Shown here: piece by piece, positions 43,724 through 51,769 of the stretch
Layout: every line of letters begins with the position of its first letter
Numbering within the stretch: the stretch's first letter is position 1
Assembly (NCBI RefSeq): GCF_039539445.1
Contig: NZ_BAABDD010000018.1
Location: 1 to 64,000 of the forward strand
DNA: 64,000 bases
Source: Salinactinospora qingdaonensis
GTDB lineage: Bacteria; Actinomycetota; Actinomycetes; Streptosporangiales; Streptosporangiaceae
Direction of reading: 5' to 3'
Notes under the pieces: generated by a model
Databases searched by the model: none
What the model saw: the letters and a program-made list of their open reading frames with translations, nothing else
Told to the model about the DNA's origin: nothing
Position numbers and translations under genes: made by a program

Positions 43724-45106
43724 TCACGGCAGCCGACCCAGCCTGCGCTTGATCCAGAAGACGAGGCGACCGCTGCCGCGGACGAACCTGGTGAGCCGCT
43801 GTAGCGAGCTGGTGGCGGCGTGGTGCTTGAGCGGCGGTCCGAAAACGTACTGCCAGTAGAGCCAGCGCCGGTCGACGCGCCCCAACTGCTCGCACAGGTC
43901 GATAGCCATGACCTGCACGGGCTCGGCGCTGTAGGGGTGGGTCTTGGTGAGGGGCAGCCGTTTGGCGCCGATCTTCTCGTAGCTGGGGGCGAGCTTTTCG
44001 ATGGAGTCGAGGACGAGGTAACGGCAGTCGAGGTTGAAGACCATGCGCGCCACTTCGCGGAAGAGGGCGACGACGACCCCGGCCCCCCGGGCGTCGGGGT
44101 GGATCGCCAGTCGCGACACCTCCACGAACCCGCCCCGCCAGATGTGGACCGGCAGCCCGGTCGTCTCAGCCTCGATCTCGCTCAGGGCGCGATCCCCGGC
44201 GTTGACCACGACCCGTCCCGTCCCCAGCACTTTGTTGCCCAACAGGCACATGAAGTTGACCGAGTGCGGGTCGAGGTGGTCGGCGACCTCCGTGCAGTCC
44301 GTCACTTCGGAGAGGCGGCCGAAGCTGCGGTTACCGGCCAGGCGCATGCCGAGTGCCTGGCGAAACGTCGCGTCGTCGGAGACCGTCTGGACCGTGAGGT
44401 AGCCGGTCATCCGCGACGGTTTGACGCCGCAGGACGCGAGTGCGGCGAAGTCGAACCCTTCGACGGTGCCGGCCAGAGCGATCGCGCAGAACTGTCTCGA
44501 TCTTCGGTCGACGATGCGGAAGGCGAACCGCACCCCGCCGGGCTCCTCGCGATAGGCGGTCAACTGCGCACGCAGTCGCAGGCGTCCCAGCCACGGCAGC
44601 CAGGACTCGACGGTGACGACCATTCCCGGCACCAGGCAGCGGCCCGGGTCCTGGGTCACGAACGCACCGTGGTAGGGCGAGAGCCGAACCACGCTGACGC
44701 GCTGCACCCGCTGGAAGAGCACGCTGCTGCGTAGACTCGCCGTGAGCGGTTCGGGCAGCAGGTAGTCGCCCGCCTCCAGTTGGGAGTCGACGAACCGGGC
44801 CAGGACGACTCCGCGGCTGCGGTCCACGGAATAGTCCGTGGTGAACAGCGGAACCCTTGTTCCCTTCCTGACCTGGGGCCAGTCGGCTCGGAAGACCATG
44901 GCGAGCCGGCCGCCGTCGGCGATGTCGGCAAGCATGCGCGGGTCGGCGACGGTGCAGATGACCCAGCCGTCTGATCTACGGTCCTCAAGGACCGCCAGCA
45001 CCCGGCGCCGGTCCGACCAGATCAACAGGTCCGGCTTGTGCAGTTCGACGTTCCAGTGCTGAAACGTTACGCCGGGGTCGACCTGCTCAGCGTGGACAGC
45101 TTCCAT
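43724..45106 (-). CDS. Two-domain protein: PilZ-like barrel plus GNAT/FeeM-like domain
   Basis: 460 residues. Residues about 20-230 are beta-rich ('VRLSPYHGAFVTQDPGRCLVPGMVVTVESWLPWLGRLRLRAQLTAY') and resemble a PilZ-type barrel, but the RxxxR c-di-GMP motif is not evident. Residues about 250-420 resemble a GNAT or N-acyl amino acid synthase fold with 'VEVSRLAIHPDARGAGVVVALFREVARMV'. I start at the ATG at 45106 because GGAGGG lies eight bases upstream. The joint function is unknown; carrier-dependent N-acylation is possible given the carrier protein in this operon. Confidence 0.65.
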   Translation of the reverse strand: MEAVHAEQVDPGVTFQHWNVELHKPDLLIWSDRRRVLAVLEDRRSDGWVICTVADPRMLADIADGGRLAMVFRADWPQVRKGTRVPLFTTDYSVDRSRGVVLARFVDSQLEAGDYLLPEPLTASLRSSVLFQRVQRVSVVRLSPYHGAFVTQDPGRCLVPGMVVTVESWLPWLGRLRLRAQLTAYREEPGGVRFAFRIVDRRSRQFCAIALAGTVEGFDFAALASCGVKPSRMTGYLTVQTVSDDATFRQALGMRLAGNRSFGRLSEVTDCTEVADHLDPHSVNFMCLLGNKVLGTGRVVVNAGDRALSEIEAETTGLPVHIWRGGFVEVSRLAIHPDARGAGVVVALFREVARMVFNLDCRYLVLDSIEKLAPSYEKIGAKRLPLTKTHPYSAEPVQVMAIDLCEQLGRVDRRWLYWQYVFGPPLKHHAATSSLQRLTRFVRGSGRLVFWIKRRLGRLP

Positions 45107-45223
45107 ATCGGCTTCCCTCCGGCTCGCGTGGGCGGTGCTCGCTTTCGGGCGCCCCTGGGCTGGCGGCGCGGCAGCGTCGCTCGTGGTCTCCGAGTACGGC
45201 ACGCCGTTCCTCCAGTCGCCGGC

Positions 45224-45766
45224 TCAGCGCACGAAATGGTCGGTGAAGATGGACCAGCCCTCGTCCCAGGCGCCCAGGTCGGACTCGGCGTTGATGTGGC
45301 CTCGGCGGCCGACGTTGACCAGTTGAGCGCCCATCTGCCGAGCCGCTGCCTCGGAGTGCTCCAGGGAGCCATAGGGGTCGTTCTCACTGGCCACCACGAC
45401 CGTGGGGAAGGGCAGCCGCTCCTGGGGCGGGGCACCGAACCCCTGCGCCGCAGCCGGGAAGTTGGGGCCGTGCACGTCGGGCATCGCGACCAGGAACGCC
45501 CCGGTGATGGCGGTATCGGTGTGGTCGCGGGCCCATTCAGCCACCACCGAACAGCCCAGACTGTGGGCGACGAGGAGTTTGGGGCCGGTGACGGCGGCGA
45601 GTGCGTCGTCGAGGTCTTTGACCCACCGGTCACGGTCGGGGCTGTCCCAGGACTCGTGCTCGACCCAGACGCCGCCTGCCGTGCGCTGGTACCACAGGTA
45701 CTGCCAGTGGTGGGCCTCGGAGTTGCCAATGCCGGCGAGGAACACATAGGTCGCTGTCGTTTCCAT
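45224..45766 (-). CDS. Alpha/beta hydrolase, RBBP9/YdeN family
   Basis: 180 residues. 'YVFLAGIGNSEAHHWQ' is the family's start, the nucleophile serine is in 'LLVAHSLGCSVVAEW', the aspartate in 'VVASENDPYGS' and the histidine in 'GRRGHINAES', giving a complete catalytic triad. It could be a thioesterase-like editing or release enzyme. ATG at 45766 is preferred (GAGG seven bases upstream) over a GTG at 45772; either way it overlaps or abuts the halogenase stop. Confidence 0.86.
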   Translation of the reverse strand: METTATYVFLAGIGNSEAHHWQYLWYQRTAGGVWVEHESWDSPDRDRWVKDLDDALAAVTGPKLLVAHSLGCSVVAEWARDHTDTAITGAFLVAMPDVHGPNFPAAAQGFGAPPQERLPFPTVVVASENDPYGSLEHSEAAARQMGAQLVNVGRRGHINAESDLGAWDEGWSIFTDHFVR

Positions 45767-45768
45767 GG

Positions 45769-47484
45769 TCACACCTCGTATTCGACGCCCACGCCGTCAA
45801 AGCGCAGGCGGTCCTGGATGAAGACACGCTCGTCGTTCTTGTCGTAGCCGGTCAGCAGACCGGCCTCCATGAGGCGAACGACAATCTGGGAGCCCACGTC
45901 CTGTTTTCCGGCCTCGCCCAGCCAGCCCACCAGGGACTTGTAGCTGACGTCCTCCTTGAGCAGGCTCTGGAAGATCTCTCGGTGCTCCTCCTCCACCGGG
46001 TACTTGACCATGTCCACCCCGTCCTCGTTGGCCAGCACCTGGTGGGGCTCCAGTCGGAAGCTGAGCGGCTCGACCTTGTAGTGGGGCTTGAGGCGCACCT
46101 CCTCGCCGTTCCACCGCAGTTTCTTGATGCGGTTGAGCTGCTTGGTGAGCCCACTGATCCAGCGCACCCGGGCGGTGTTCAGCTCGTCGTCGGAGAACTC
46201 GTCGCTGAGTTCCATGCGCTGGTGCCGGCCGATGGCGATCATCGTGGAGGCACGGTCGCGGAAGTCAGCGACCGAGAAGGAGGAACTGTCGCGCTCCTTC
46301 TCGACCAGCCGGTTGAACCACTGCTGTCGCTCCAGCCGCTCGTCGTCGGACTCGCTGATCCGGCGGTTGAGCCAGAACTGCGACTCGGGCTCGGTGAAGG
46401 AGGCGAACGTGTAGAACGAGGCTAGGAACTCGTGGTACTGCTCGTAGGTGTCGCGGTAGGTGCGGTTGTACCACTGATGGACCGCTTCGAGCTCGTCCTC
46501 GTGCTGGCTGGCGCGGTCGATGGCGGCGGCTGCCGAGACGGCCGACTGGGTGGCGAGGTGGACGCCCTGGGAAAACAGGGGGTCGGTGAAGCAGGCGGAG
46601 TCGCCGCACAGGAAGAACCGGCCGTCGGAGAACAGCTCGGAGTCATAGGACCAGTCGTGGACGATGCGCACCTCGTCGACCATCTCCGCGTCGCCCAGGA
46701 GTTCCATGGCCCGGGTGGCCTTGGCGAGGGTCTCGCGGTAGAAACGCTCGGGTCCCAGCTCCTTGACCTCGCTGGCCTTGGAGCGGTCGACGACCAGCCC
46801 GACGCTGTAGATGTCACCTTTGAGCGGGATCATCCAGACCCAGCCGTCCTCGAAGGTGATGGAGTAGGTGGTGCCCTTGAGGTCGTTTGCAAAGGGGTCA
46901 GCGCGTTTGAAGTAGGACCAGATGGCGAAGTTCTTGTAGAACTCGTCGTAGCGGCGGACCTTGAGCTGGCGCGCCAGCAGGCTGCTGGAGCCGCCGGCGT
47001 CGATCACGAAATCACTCTCGACCTGCTGGGGGCCGTCGTCGCGGCGCACGGTCAGCGTGACCCGGTCGGGGGCGGAGACGTCGGCGTCGGTGACGGGGGT
47101 TCCCTCGGACACGGCGATGCCGCGCTCCTTGACCTCGTTGAGCAGCAGCGTGTCGAACTCCTTGCGATCGACCTGGATGGCGTGGTCAAAGACCCAGGGC
47201 TCGCTCAGGGGCGTCGAGAAGGAGAAGGTCCAGGGAGCTTGGTCCTGGCCCCACAGAAACGTGGCGGAGGGTTTCTTCACGAAGCCGGCGGCGTCGATCT
47301 TGTCCTGGAGCCCGAGGCGGTACAGGATCGACAAGGTGCCCGGCAGGAACGACTCGCCGACCCGGTAGCGGGGGAAGTGTTCCCGCTCGTAGAGCTCGAC
47401 CTCGTGCCCGAGCTTGTGCAGCGCCAACGCCGCCACGCATCCTGCGGGTCCGCCACCGATGATGGCAACCTTCGATTGCTTCAC
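45769..47484 (-). CDS. Flavin-dependent halogenase-like protein (CmlS/PltA group)
   Basis: 571 residues. 'VAIIGGGPAGCVAALALHKLG' is the FAD motif; 'YRVGESFLPGTLSILYRLGL' and 'VKKPSATFLWGQDQAPWTFSF' match flavin halogenases of the CmlS/CndH/PltA group, with a conserved lysine candidate in 'VKKP'. The diagnostic WxWxIP motif is intact at W215-P220 ('GWVWMIPL'). The long C-terminal region (about 380-571) is typical of halogenases acting on carrier-bound substrates. The carrier protein at 51103-51435 heads the same operon. Substrate is unknown; a monooxygenase function cannot be excluded, because the motif is not strictly exclusive. Confidence 0.85.
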   Translation of the reverse strand: MKQSKVAIIGGGPAGCVAALALHKLGHEVELYEREHFPRYRVGESFLPGTLSILYRLGLQDKIDAAGFVKKPSATFLWGQDQAPWTFSFSTPLSEPWVFDHAIQVDRKEFDTLLLNEVKERGIAVSEGTPVTDADVSAPDRVTLTVRRDDGPQQVESDFVIDAGGSSSLLARQLKVRRYDEFYKNFAIWSYFKRADPFANDLKGTTYSITFEDGWVWMIPLKGDIYSVGLVVDRSKASEVKELGPERFYRETLAKATRAMELLGDAEMVDEVRIVHDWSYDSELFSDGRFFLCGDSACFTDPLFSQGVHLATQSAVSAAAAIDRASQHEDELEAVHQWYNRTYRDTYEQYHEFLASFYTFASFTEPESQFWLNRRISESDDERLERQQWFNRLVEKERDSSSFSVADFRDRASTMIAIGRHQRMELSDEFSDDELNTARVRWISGLTKQLNRIKKLRWNGEEVRLKPHYKVEPLSFRLEPHQVLANEDGVDMVKYPVEEEHREIFQSLLKEDVSYKSLVGWLGEAGKQDVGSQIVVRLMEAGLLTGYDKNDERVFIQDRLRFDGVGVEYEV

Positions 47485-47495
47485 TCTTGCTCTCC

Positions 47496-48134
47496 TCAGG
47501 ATGACTTAATGGACTTGATACGGCTCGGCGACAGGTAGGAGAACCCGCTGTCGGCGTTGTCGAACAAGCTGATCCCGGCCTGGAATCGGCAGTCGTCGCC
47601 GATGACCACCTCCGGCGCGATCGTGCAGCTCAGACCGAAGAAATTGTCGTCACCGACCGTGATGCTGTTTCCGCAGTTGAAGTTGGGAGCGAGGAAGTTG
47701 TTCGCTCCCAGACGCGAGTGGTGCCCGATGGTGCAGTGGTAGTTCACGACCGTGTGGCTGCCCAGGGTCACGTTCACGCCGACGTAGTTGCGCGGGCCGA
47801 TGATGATGCCTGCGCCTTGCAGCGCAGCGGGTTCGACCATGGCGCTGGGATGAACGATGTTCTCGGCGATCAGAGCGTGCTTGTCGATGAGGTCGTCGAT
47901 CATCGCGCGCCGGTGGCCGGTGTCTGAGAGGGCCAGCACCACACGGGTCCCGGCCTTGGGAGGGAACTCCTCCGGCGCGAGGCACAGGTCGGCCGGCGCG
48001 TGTGTGGACTCCTCGGGCACGGGCAGATAGCCGGCGATACGGTACTGCTCCTCACCGGCGGCGGTGATGTCGTCGATGTAGCGGGTGACCTCAAGCGCGA
48101 ACTTGCCGGCCCCGATGATGACGAGCTCCTTCAC
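47496..48134 (-). CDS. NeuD-like sugar/acyl O-acyltransferase (left-handed beta helix)
   Basis: 212 residues. An N-terminal PglD/NeuD Rossmann-like domain ('ELVIIGAGKFALEVTRYIDD') is followed by hexapeptide repeats from about residue 95 ('HPSAMVEPAALQGAGIIIGPRNYVGVNVTLGSHTVVNYHCTIGHHSRLG') with the catalytic histidine in 'NYHCTIGHH'. Members transfer acetyl or other acyl groups to sugars or amino sugars. The GTG start at 48134 has GGAGGAG upstream and overlaps the ligase stop (GTGA). Confidence 0.86.
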   Translation of the reverse strand: MKELVIIGAGKFALEVTRYIDDITAAGEEQYRIAGYLPVPEESTHAPADLCLAPEEFPPKAGTRVVLALSDTGHRRAMIDDLIDKHALIAENIVHPSAMVEPAALQGAGIIIGPRNYVGVNVTLGSHTVVNYHCTIGHHSRLGANNFLAPNFNCGNSITVGDDNFFGLSCTIAPEVVIGDDCRFQAGISLFDNADSGFSYLSPSRIKSIKSS

Positions 48135-49495
48135 GGTTGGCTCCTCCTCTTCTTGAACCGTTCGGAGACCGTCACCGCGTCGACGATGTTGACCTTGGCG
48201 GGGATCTTGAACTGGTCGACCTTGCCCGTCAGGAACTCGGTGACGTGCTTGCGGGCCTCGGGCCGGGTCATGTCGGTCGTGGGTTTGATGTCCACGCACA
48301 CCGACTGGCCGGTGATGGAGTTCGCTTTGCCGTAGACCACGCAGTCCTCGATGAGGGGACTGGCGATCAGGATGGACTCCAACTCCAGCGGGAGCACCTT
48401 CTCCCCGCCGACGTTGATGATCTCCTTGGCGCGGCCCCGGATCTGGATGTAGCCGTCGGCTTTCTCCTCGACGAGATCTCCGGTGCGAAACCAGGAATCC
48501 TCGGTGAGCGAGTCACTGGGATAGTTGAGGTAGCCCATGAACTGGGTGTTGCTCTTGAGCTGGAGTTCACCGTCGACGATGCGGTACTGGACGTTCTCGT
48601 CGGCGATCTTGAAGTAGGTGCTGCTCGACGACTCACTCGTGGTCGTGGAGATGCCGGTCTCGCTGGTGCCGAAGGTCTGGAGCAGTTTGACCCGGGGGAA
48701 GGCCGCGTTGACACGCTTGAGCAGCTCTTCGGGCATGGGCTCGGTGCCGTAGGTGATCAGACGCAGGCTGGTGAGGTCGTACTTGCGGTGGTAGTCACCG
48801 ATCATCAGCAGGTTCAAAAAGGTTGGGCTGGTGGGCAGCAGCCGGATTCCGTACTGCTCGATCAGGGCGCAGATCTCGTCGGGGGTCCGCTGGCTGGGCA
48901 CGATGGCCGCTCCGCCGACTCGCAAGGCGCCGAGCAGGGAGTTGATCCCGCCGATGTGGTCGAACAGCAAGAACATGAGGATGTTGGGGGGCTTTCGCCC
49001 CACCCGCGTGTGTGCCCCCAGCTTCTCCTCGACGATGGAGTCGAGGTTGTGCAGGATCGCCTTGGGGGCGCCGGTGCTGCCGCTGCTGAGCAGGACGAGC
49101 CCGGCGGCGCCGGCCTCGACGAGGCGGTCGTAGGTGCCGGCCCCAGCGCCGGAGGCTCCCGCCACCTCTTCGATGGTGAGGTCCCCGTCGACCCGAATGG
49201 TGTGGGTGGGGCCGCAGGACTCCATGATCGTGGTGTGCGTGGCCTCGTTGAGAGTAACCACGGGGATGACCACGTTGCGGTTGATGTAGAGCGCGAGCAG
49301 CGTGGCGATCGACAGGAAGGAGAAGTCGGCGTTGAGGACGACGACGTCGTGCGGGCGCACCTGGTGCTCGCGCAGGGTCTCGCCCACGTGCTCAACCCCC
49401 GCCGCCAGGTCGGTGTAGGTGTGGGAGGCGCCGCGATCGACGACGGCGGTGAGCGTCCCCAGCTCCGCGAGCCTGGTGACGAGTTCGCTTCGCAT
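48131..49495 (-). CDS. Acyl-AMP ligase (ANL superfamily, second)
   Basis: 454 residues. A3 motif 'LVLLSSGSTGAPKAILHNLD', A5 'LQTFGTSETGI', A7 'WFRTGDLVEEKADGYIQIRGRAKEIINVGGEKVLPLELE', and the C-terminal lysine region 'VSERFKKRRS'. Shorter than typical because of a reduced N-terminal subdomain. It should activate an acid for the operon's carrier protein. It starts directly after the SDR stop and overlaps the NeuD-like start, so translation of the three is linked. Confidence 0.88.
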   Translation of the reverse strand: MRSELVTRLAELGTLTAVVDRGASHTYTDLAAGVEHVGETLREHQVRPHDVVVLNADFSFLSIATLLALYINRNVVIPVVTLNEATHTTIMESCGPTHTIRVDGDLTIEEVAGASGAGAGTYDRLVEAGAAGLVLLSSGSTGAPKAILHNLDSIVEEKLGAHTRVGRKPPNILMFLLFDHIGGINSLLGALRVGGAAIVPSQRTPDEICALIEQYGIRLLPTSPTFLNLLMIGDYHRKYDLTSLRLITYGTEPMPEELLKRVNAAFPRVKLLQTFGTSETGISTTTSESSSSTYFKIADENVQYRIVDGELQLKSNTQFMGYLNYPSDSLTEDSWFRTGDLVEEKADGYIQIRGRAKEIINVGGEKVLPLELESILIASPLIEDCVVYGKANSITGQSVCVDIKPTTDMTRPEARKHVTEFLTGKVDQFKIPAKVNIVDAVTVSERFKKRRSQP

Positions 49496-50197
49496 TCAGT
49501 TAACACCACCCAGGAATAGCGTCTCGCCGGTGACGAAGCCGGAGGCCCGGGAGACCAGGAATTCGACGGGGCCGACGATGTCCGCCATCGTGCACATGCG
49601 TTTGATCGCCTGCCGCCCGATCAGGTCGTCGACCATCTCCGTGGGCAGGGTCCGGGTGAGAACCGTGCGCACCGGCGGCAGGCCGATGCCGTTGACCCGG
49701 ATACTGAAGCCGGCTAGTTCCTTGCTCATGACGCGGGTCAACTGTTCGACCGCGCTCTTGCTGGCGGAGTAGGCCAACTGCCCCTCCAGTGCCCAGGGCA
49801 CGGCCACGGTCGACACGTTCAGGATCGAGGGGGCGGGCTCCTCACTCTTCTGTAGCAGCTTGGCGGCTTCCCGGCAGCAGTTCAGTACGGCGAAGAAGTT
49901 GATGTCGAAGATCTCGCGGGCGACCGTTTCCGGCGTGGTCATGAAGTGGTTCATGTTCGACGTGCCGGCGTTGTTCACGAGGGTGTCCAGGTGCCCGTGT
50001 TCCCGCCTGATCTCGCGGAACATGGCTTTTACGGCTGTGGGCTCGGTGAGGTCGGCTTCGTGGTGGCTGTAGTTGGCGTGGTCGATGGTTGACGACTTCC
50101 TACTGCACCCCACGACGCGGTCGCCCCGGTCGAGAAAGTGTTCCGCCAGCGCCTTGCCCACTCCCGTTCGGGTGCCCGTAATGAGGAGGGTGTTCAT
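49496..50197 (-). CDS. Short-chain dehydrogenase/reductase (FabG-like)
   Basis: 233 residues. NAD(P) motif 'LLITGTRTGVGKALAEHF', 'LVNNAGTSN', catalytic Ser and YxxxK in 'NVSTVAVPWALEGQLAYSASKSAV', and a C-terminal 'GFVTGETLFLGGVN' show a complete SDR. The R in 'CSRKSS' suggests NADPH preference. With a carrier protein and acyl ligase in the operon, it probably oxidises or reduces a carrier-bound or free beta-hydroxy/keto acyl intermediate. Confidence 0.92.
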   Translation of the reverse strand: MNTLLITGTRTGVGKALAEHFLDRGDRVVGCSRKSSTIDHANYSHHEADLTEPTAVKAMFREIRREHGHLDTLVNNAGTSNMNHFMTTPETVAREIFDINFFAVLNCCREAAKLLQKSEEPAPSILNVSTVAVPWALEGQLAYSASKSAVEQLTRVMSKELAGFSIRVNGIGLPPVRTVLTRTLPTEMVDDLIGRQAIKRMCTMADIVGPVEFLVSRASGFVTGETLFLGGVN

Positions 50198-50200
50198 AGG

Positions 50201-51088
50201 TCAGTGCAGTCGATAGCCGATCAGCAGGGGCAGGGTGTAGAGCGGAGGCTTGATGTCAGCCGGTTTGAGGTTCTTGGAAAGGTACAGCGACGGAACATCA
50301 CGGTCGATCACCTTGCTGAAGGCCGGTTTGGGCTCGGCCTCGACCTCATCGCGATCGATGACCACGCAGGTCAGCCCGAGCCGCAGGCACCAGAGCATTT
50401 TCAGATAGTCGATGTGGTTGAGCAGCATCCGCTTGTCGCTGGCGTAGATGATCCGGCCGAAGGGCCGAAGGCGGCTCAGCCACATCTTCTTGAGGATGAT
50501 GTAGGAGTAGCCGGTGCCGTTGTTCTCCCGGACCAGGAAGTGGCTGCATGGGACGTCGTCGTGGTCCAGAAAGATCTGCTTGTCGGTCTCGTCGAGGTAC
50601 TGGACGATCGCGTGCTTGCGGGTCTCCACCCGCACACCCGCGCCCAGACTGCGCGGCGTGGGGATCGGGAGGAACATCAGCAGTTGTGTCTCCAGATCGT
50701 TCCACCCGAACTTCTTGCTGATGTCGTAGACCGTCTGGGTCGGCGTGTAGTTGAGCAGCGTGACCTTGCGCAGGGACATGACGGGCAGGAAGAGCTTGAT
50801 GCTCTCGTTGCGATAATCGTCGCGCACGTACCAGCTATGTATCTCGCAGAACTTGTGTCGCGTGCCGTTGATCTCGCGTTCTGTGAAGAGCGTGCCGAGG
50901 AAGCCGACGACTTCGCCTTCCGCCTCCATGACGTAGCCGTAGTAGCCTTCATCGCCTCCCCACACGGGGCGAAACATCCGCTTGCGTGCCTCGAACGGCA
51001 GGGGCGCGGAGTTGAGGGTCGAGTTGCGCAGCAGCTCATAAACCGGATACAGGTCGTCCGCACCGGCCTTGCGTACCGAAACCGACAT
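50201..51088 (-). CDS. GNAT-like protein of unknown substrate
   Basis: 295 residues. The N-terminal 150 residues look like a GNAT fold: 'VSVRKAGADDLYPVYELLRNST', 'GYVMEAEGEVVGFLGTLFTEREINGTRHKFCEIHSWYVRDDYRNESIKLFLPVMS'. The usual Q/RxxGxG/A loop is changed to 'DDYRNESIK', so acetyl-CoA binding is doubtful. The second half may be a degenerate repeat. Comparable proteins occur next to carrier-protein/ligase pairs in other actinomycete clusters to my knowledge, but I cannot assign a function. Confidence 0.65.
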   Translation of the reverse strand: MSVSVRKAGADDLYPVYELLRNSTLNSAPLPFEARKRMFRPVWGGDEGYYGYVMEAEGEVVGFLGTLFTEREINGTRHKFCEIHSWYVRDDYRNESIKLFLPVMSLRKVTLLNYTPTQTVYDISKKFGWNDLETQLLMFLPIPTPRSLGAGVRVETRKHAIVQYLDETDKQIFLDHDDVPCSHFLVRENNGTGYSYIILKKMWLSRLRPFGRIIYASDKRMLLNHIDYLKMLWCLRLGLTCVVIDRDEVEAEPKPAFSKVIDRDVPSLYLSKNLKPADIKPPLYTLPLLIGYRLH

Positions 51089-51102
51089 CTGCCCGTCCTC
51101 TA

Positions 51103-51435
51103 CTAAGCCGACTCGGCAACGGTGTCACGGCCGGTTTCGACGCCGGCCAATTCCAGCTCTTCTTCGATGAACTCGATGAGCTTGCTGACACGGCTGAAGG
51201 GGCTTACCCGCCTCGACACGGCTTTTTCTGAGGTCAGCGATATCTCGACATCGAATTCATCCTCGATGGCCTCTTCCACCTGGGTCAAGAAGCCCACCAA
51301 CTGCATCGAGTCGAAAACTCCGGTGTCGCCGTACAGGCCGACCTCGAGCATGTTCCCGGTCGGGATCTTCTCGCTCCTGCGCTTATTGAGGTCTTCGACG
51401 ACCCCCACGATCAGCGTGAGAATACGATCTTGCAT
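51103..51435 (-). CDS. Acyl carrier protein (third)
   Basis: 110 residues. The phosphopantetheine serine is S43 in 'GDTGVFDSMQLVGFLTQVEEAIEDEF'. The motif DSM is a common variant of DSL. It has a longer C-terminal tail than usual. ATG at 51435 follows AGAGGGGCG. First gene of the leftward operon with ligase, SDR and flavin halogenase, so it is their likely scaffold. Confidence 0.86.
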   Translation of the reverse strand: MQDRILTLIVGVVEDLNKRRSEKIPTGNMLEVGLYGDTGVFDSMQLVGFLTQVEEAIEDEFDVEISLTSEKAVSRRVSPFSRVSKLIEFIEEELELAGVETGRDTVAESA

Positions 51436-51769
51436 GGCGCCCCTCTAGACACAAGACAGAGATTCTTCCCGCAAGCTCCATACGTACTCCGCACAAATTG
51501 CAAAATTATTAATACCTCGTTTTATTCTCAACAACCATCTGGACATTCACGAACCCAAGGAATTCACCCCCCAAACACCACCCACGAAACAACACGACTC
51601 TAAGTAGAAAATAAAAACACTGTGTAATGACTATAACAGAGGGGAATGCGGTTCGTACTTTCTGTGACGGAAGCGAATACGACGGAACGCGCGAAAGGCC
51701 ACGCTCCGCGAGAGTCCGCGGAGGCCACGTTTCCTTCCGCGCGTTCCTTGTCCCGCTCAGCGACGCACG
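51436..51769. promoter_or_regulatory. Promoter region of the ACP operon plus terminator of the sugar ABC operon
   Basis: 334 bases, very AT-rich near the ACP gene (51470-51640), with several A/T runs able to serve as a promoter for the leftward operon. The part nearer the permease gene has the nested stem-loop listed at 51684-51747. It marks the boundary between the biosynthetic locus and the carbohydrate uptake locus. Confidence 0.55.
51684..51747 (-). terminator. Nested stem-loop after the ABC permease operon
   Basis: Outer arms GGAACGCGCG and CGCGCGTTCC pair perfectly over ten bases; inside, CTCCGCG and CGCGGAG pair around AGAGTC. It lies just after the last permease stop on the minus strand, as a terminator would. 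Confidence 0.65.

Noticed and set aside
48137..49519. Plus-strand open frame opposite the acyl-AMP ligase at 48131-49495
   Set aside because: Shadow frame; the ligase strand carries all ANL motifs in order.
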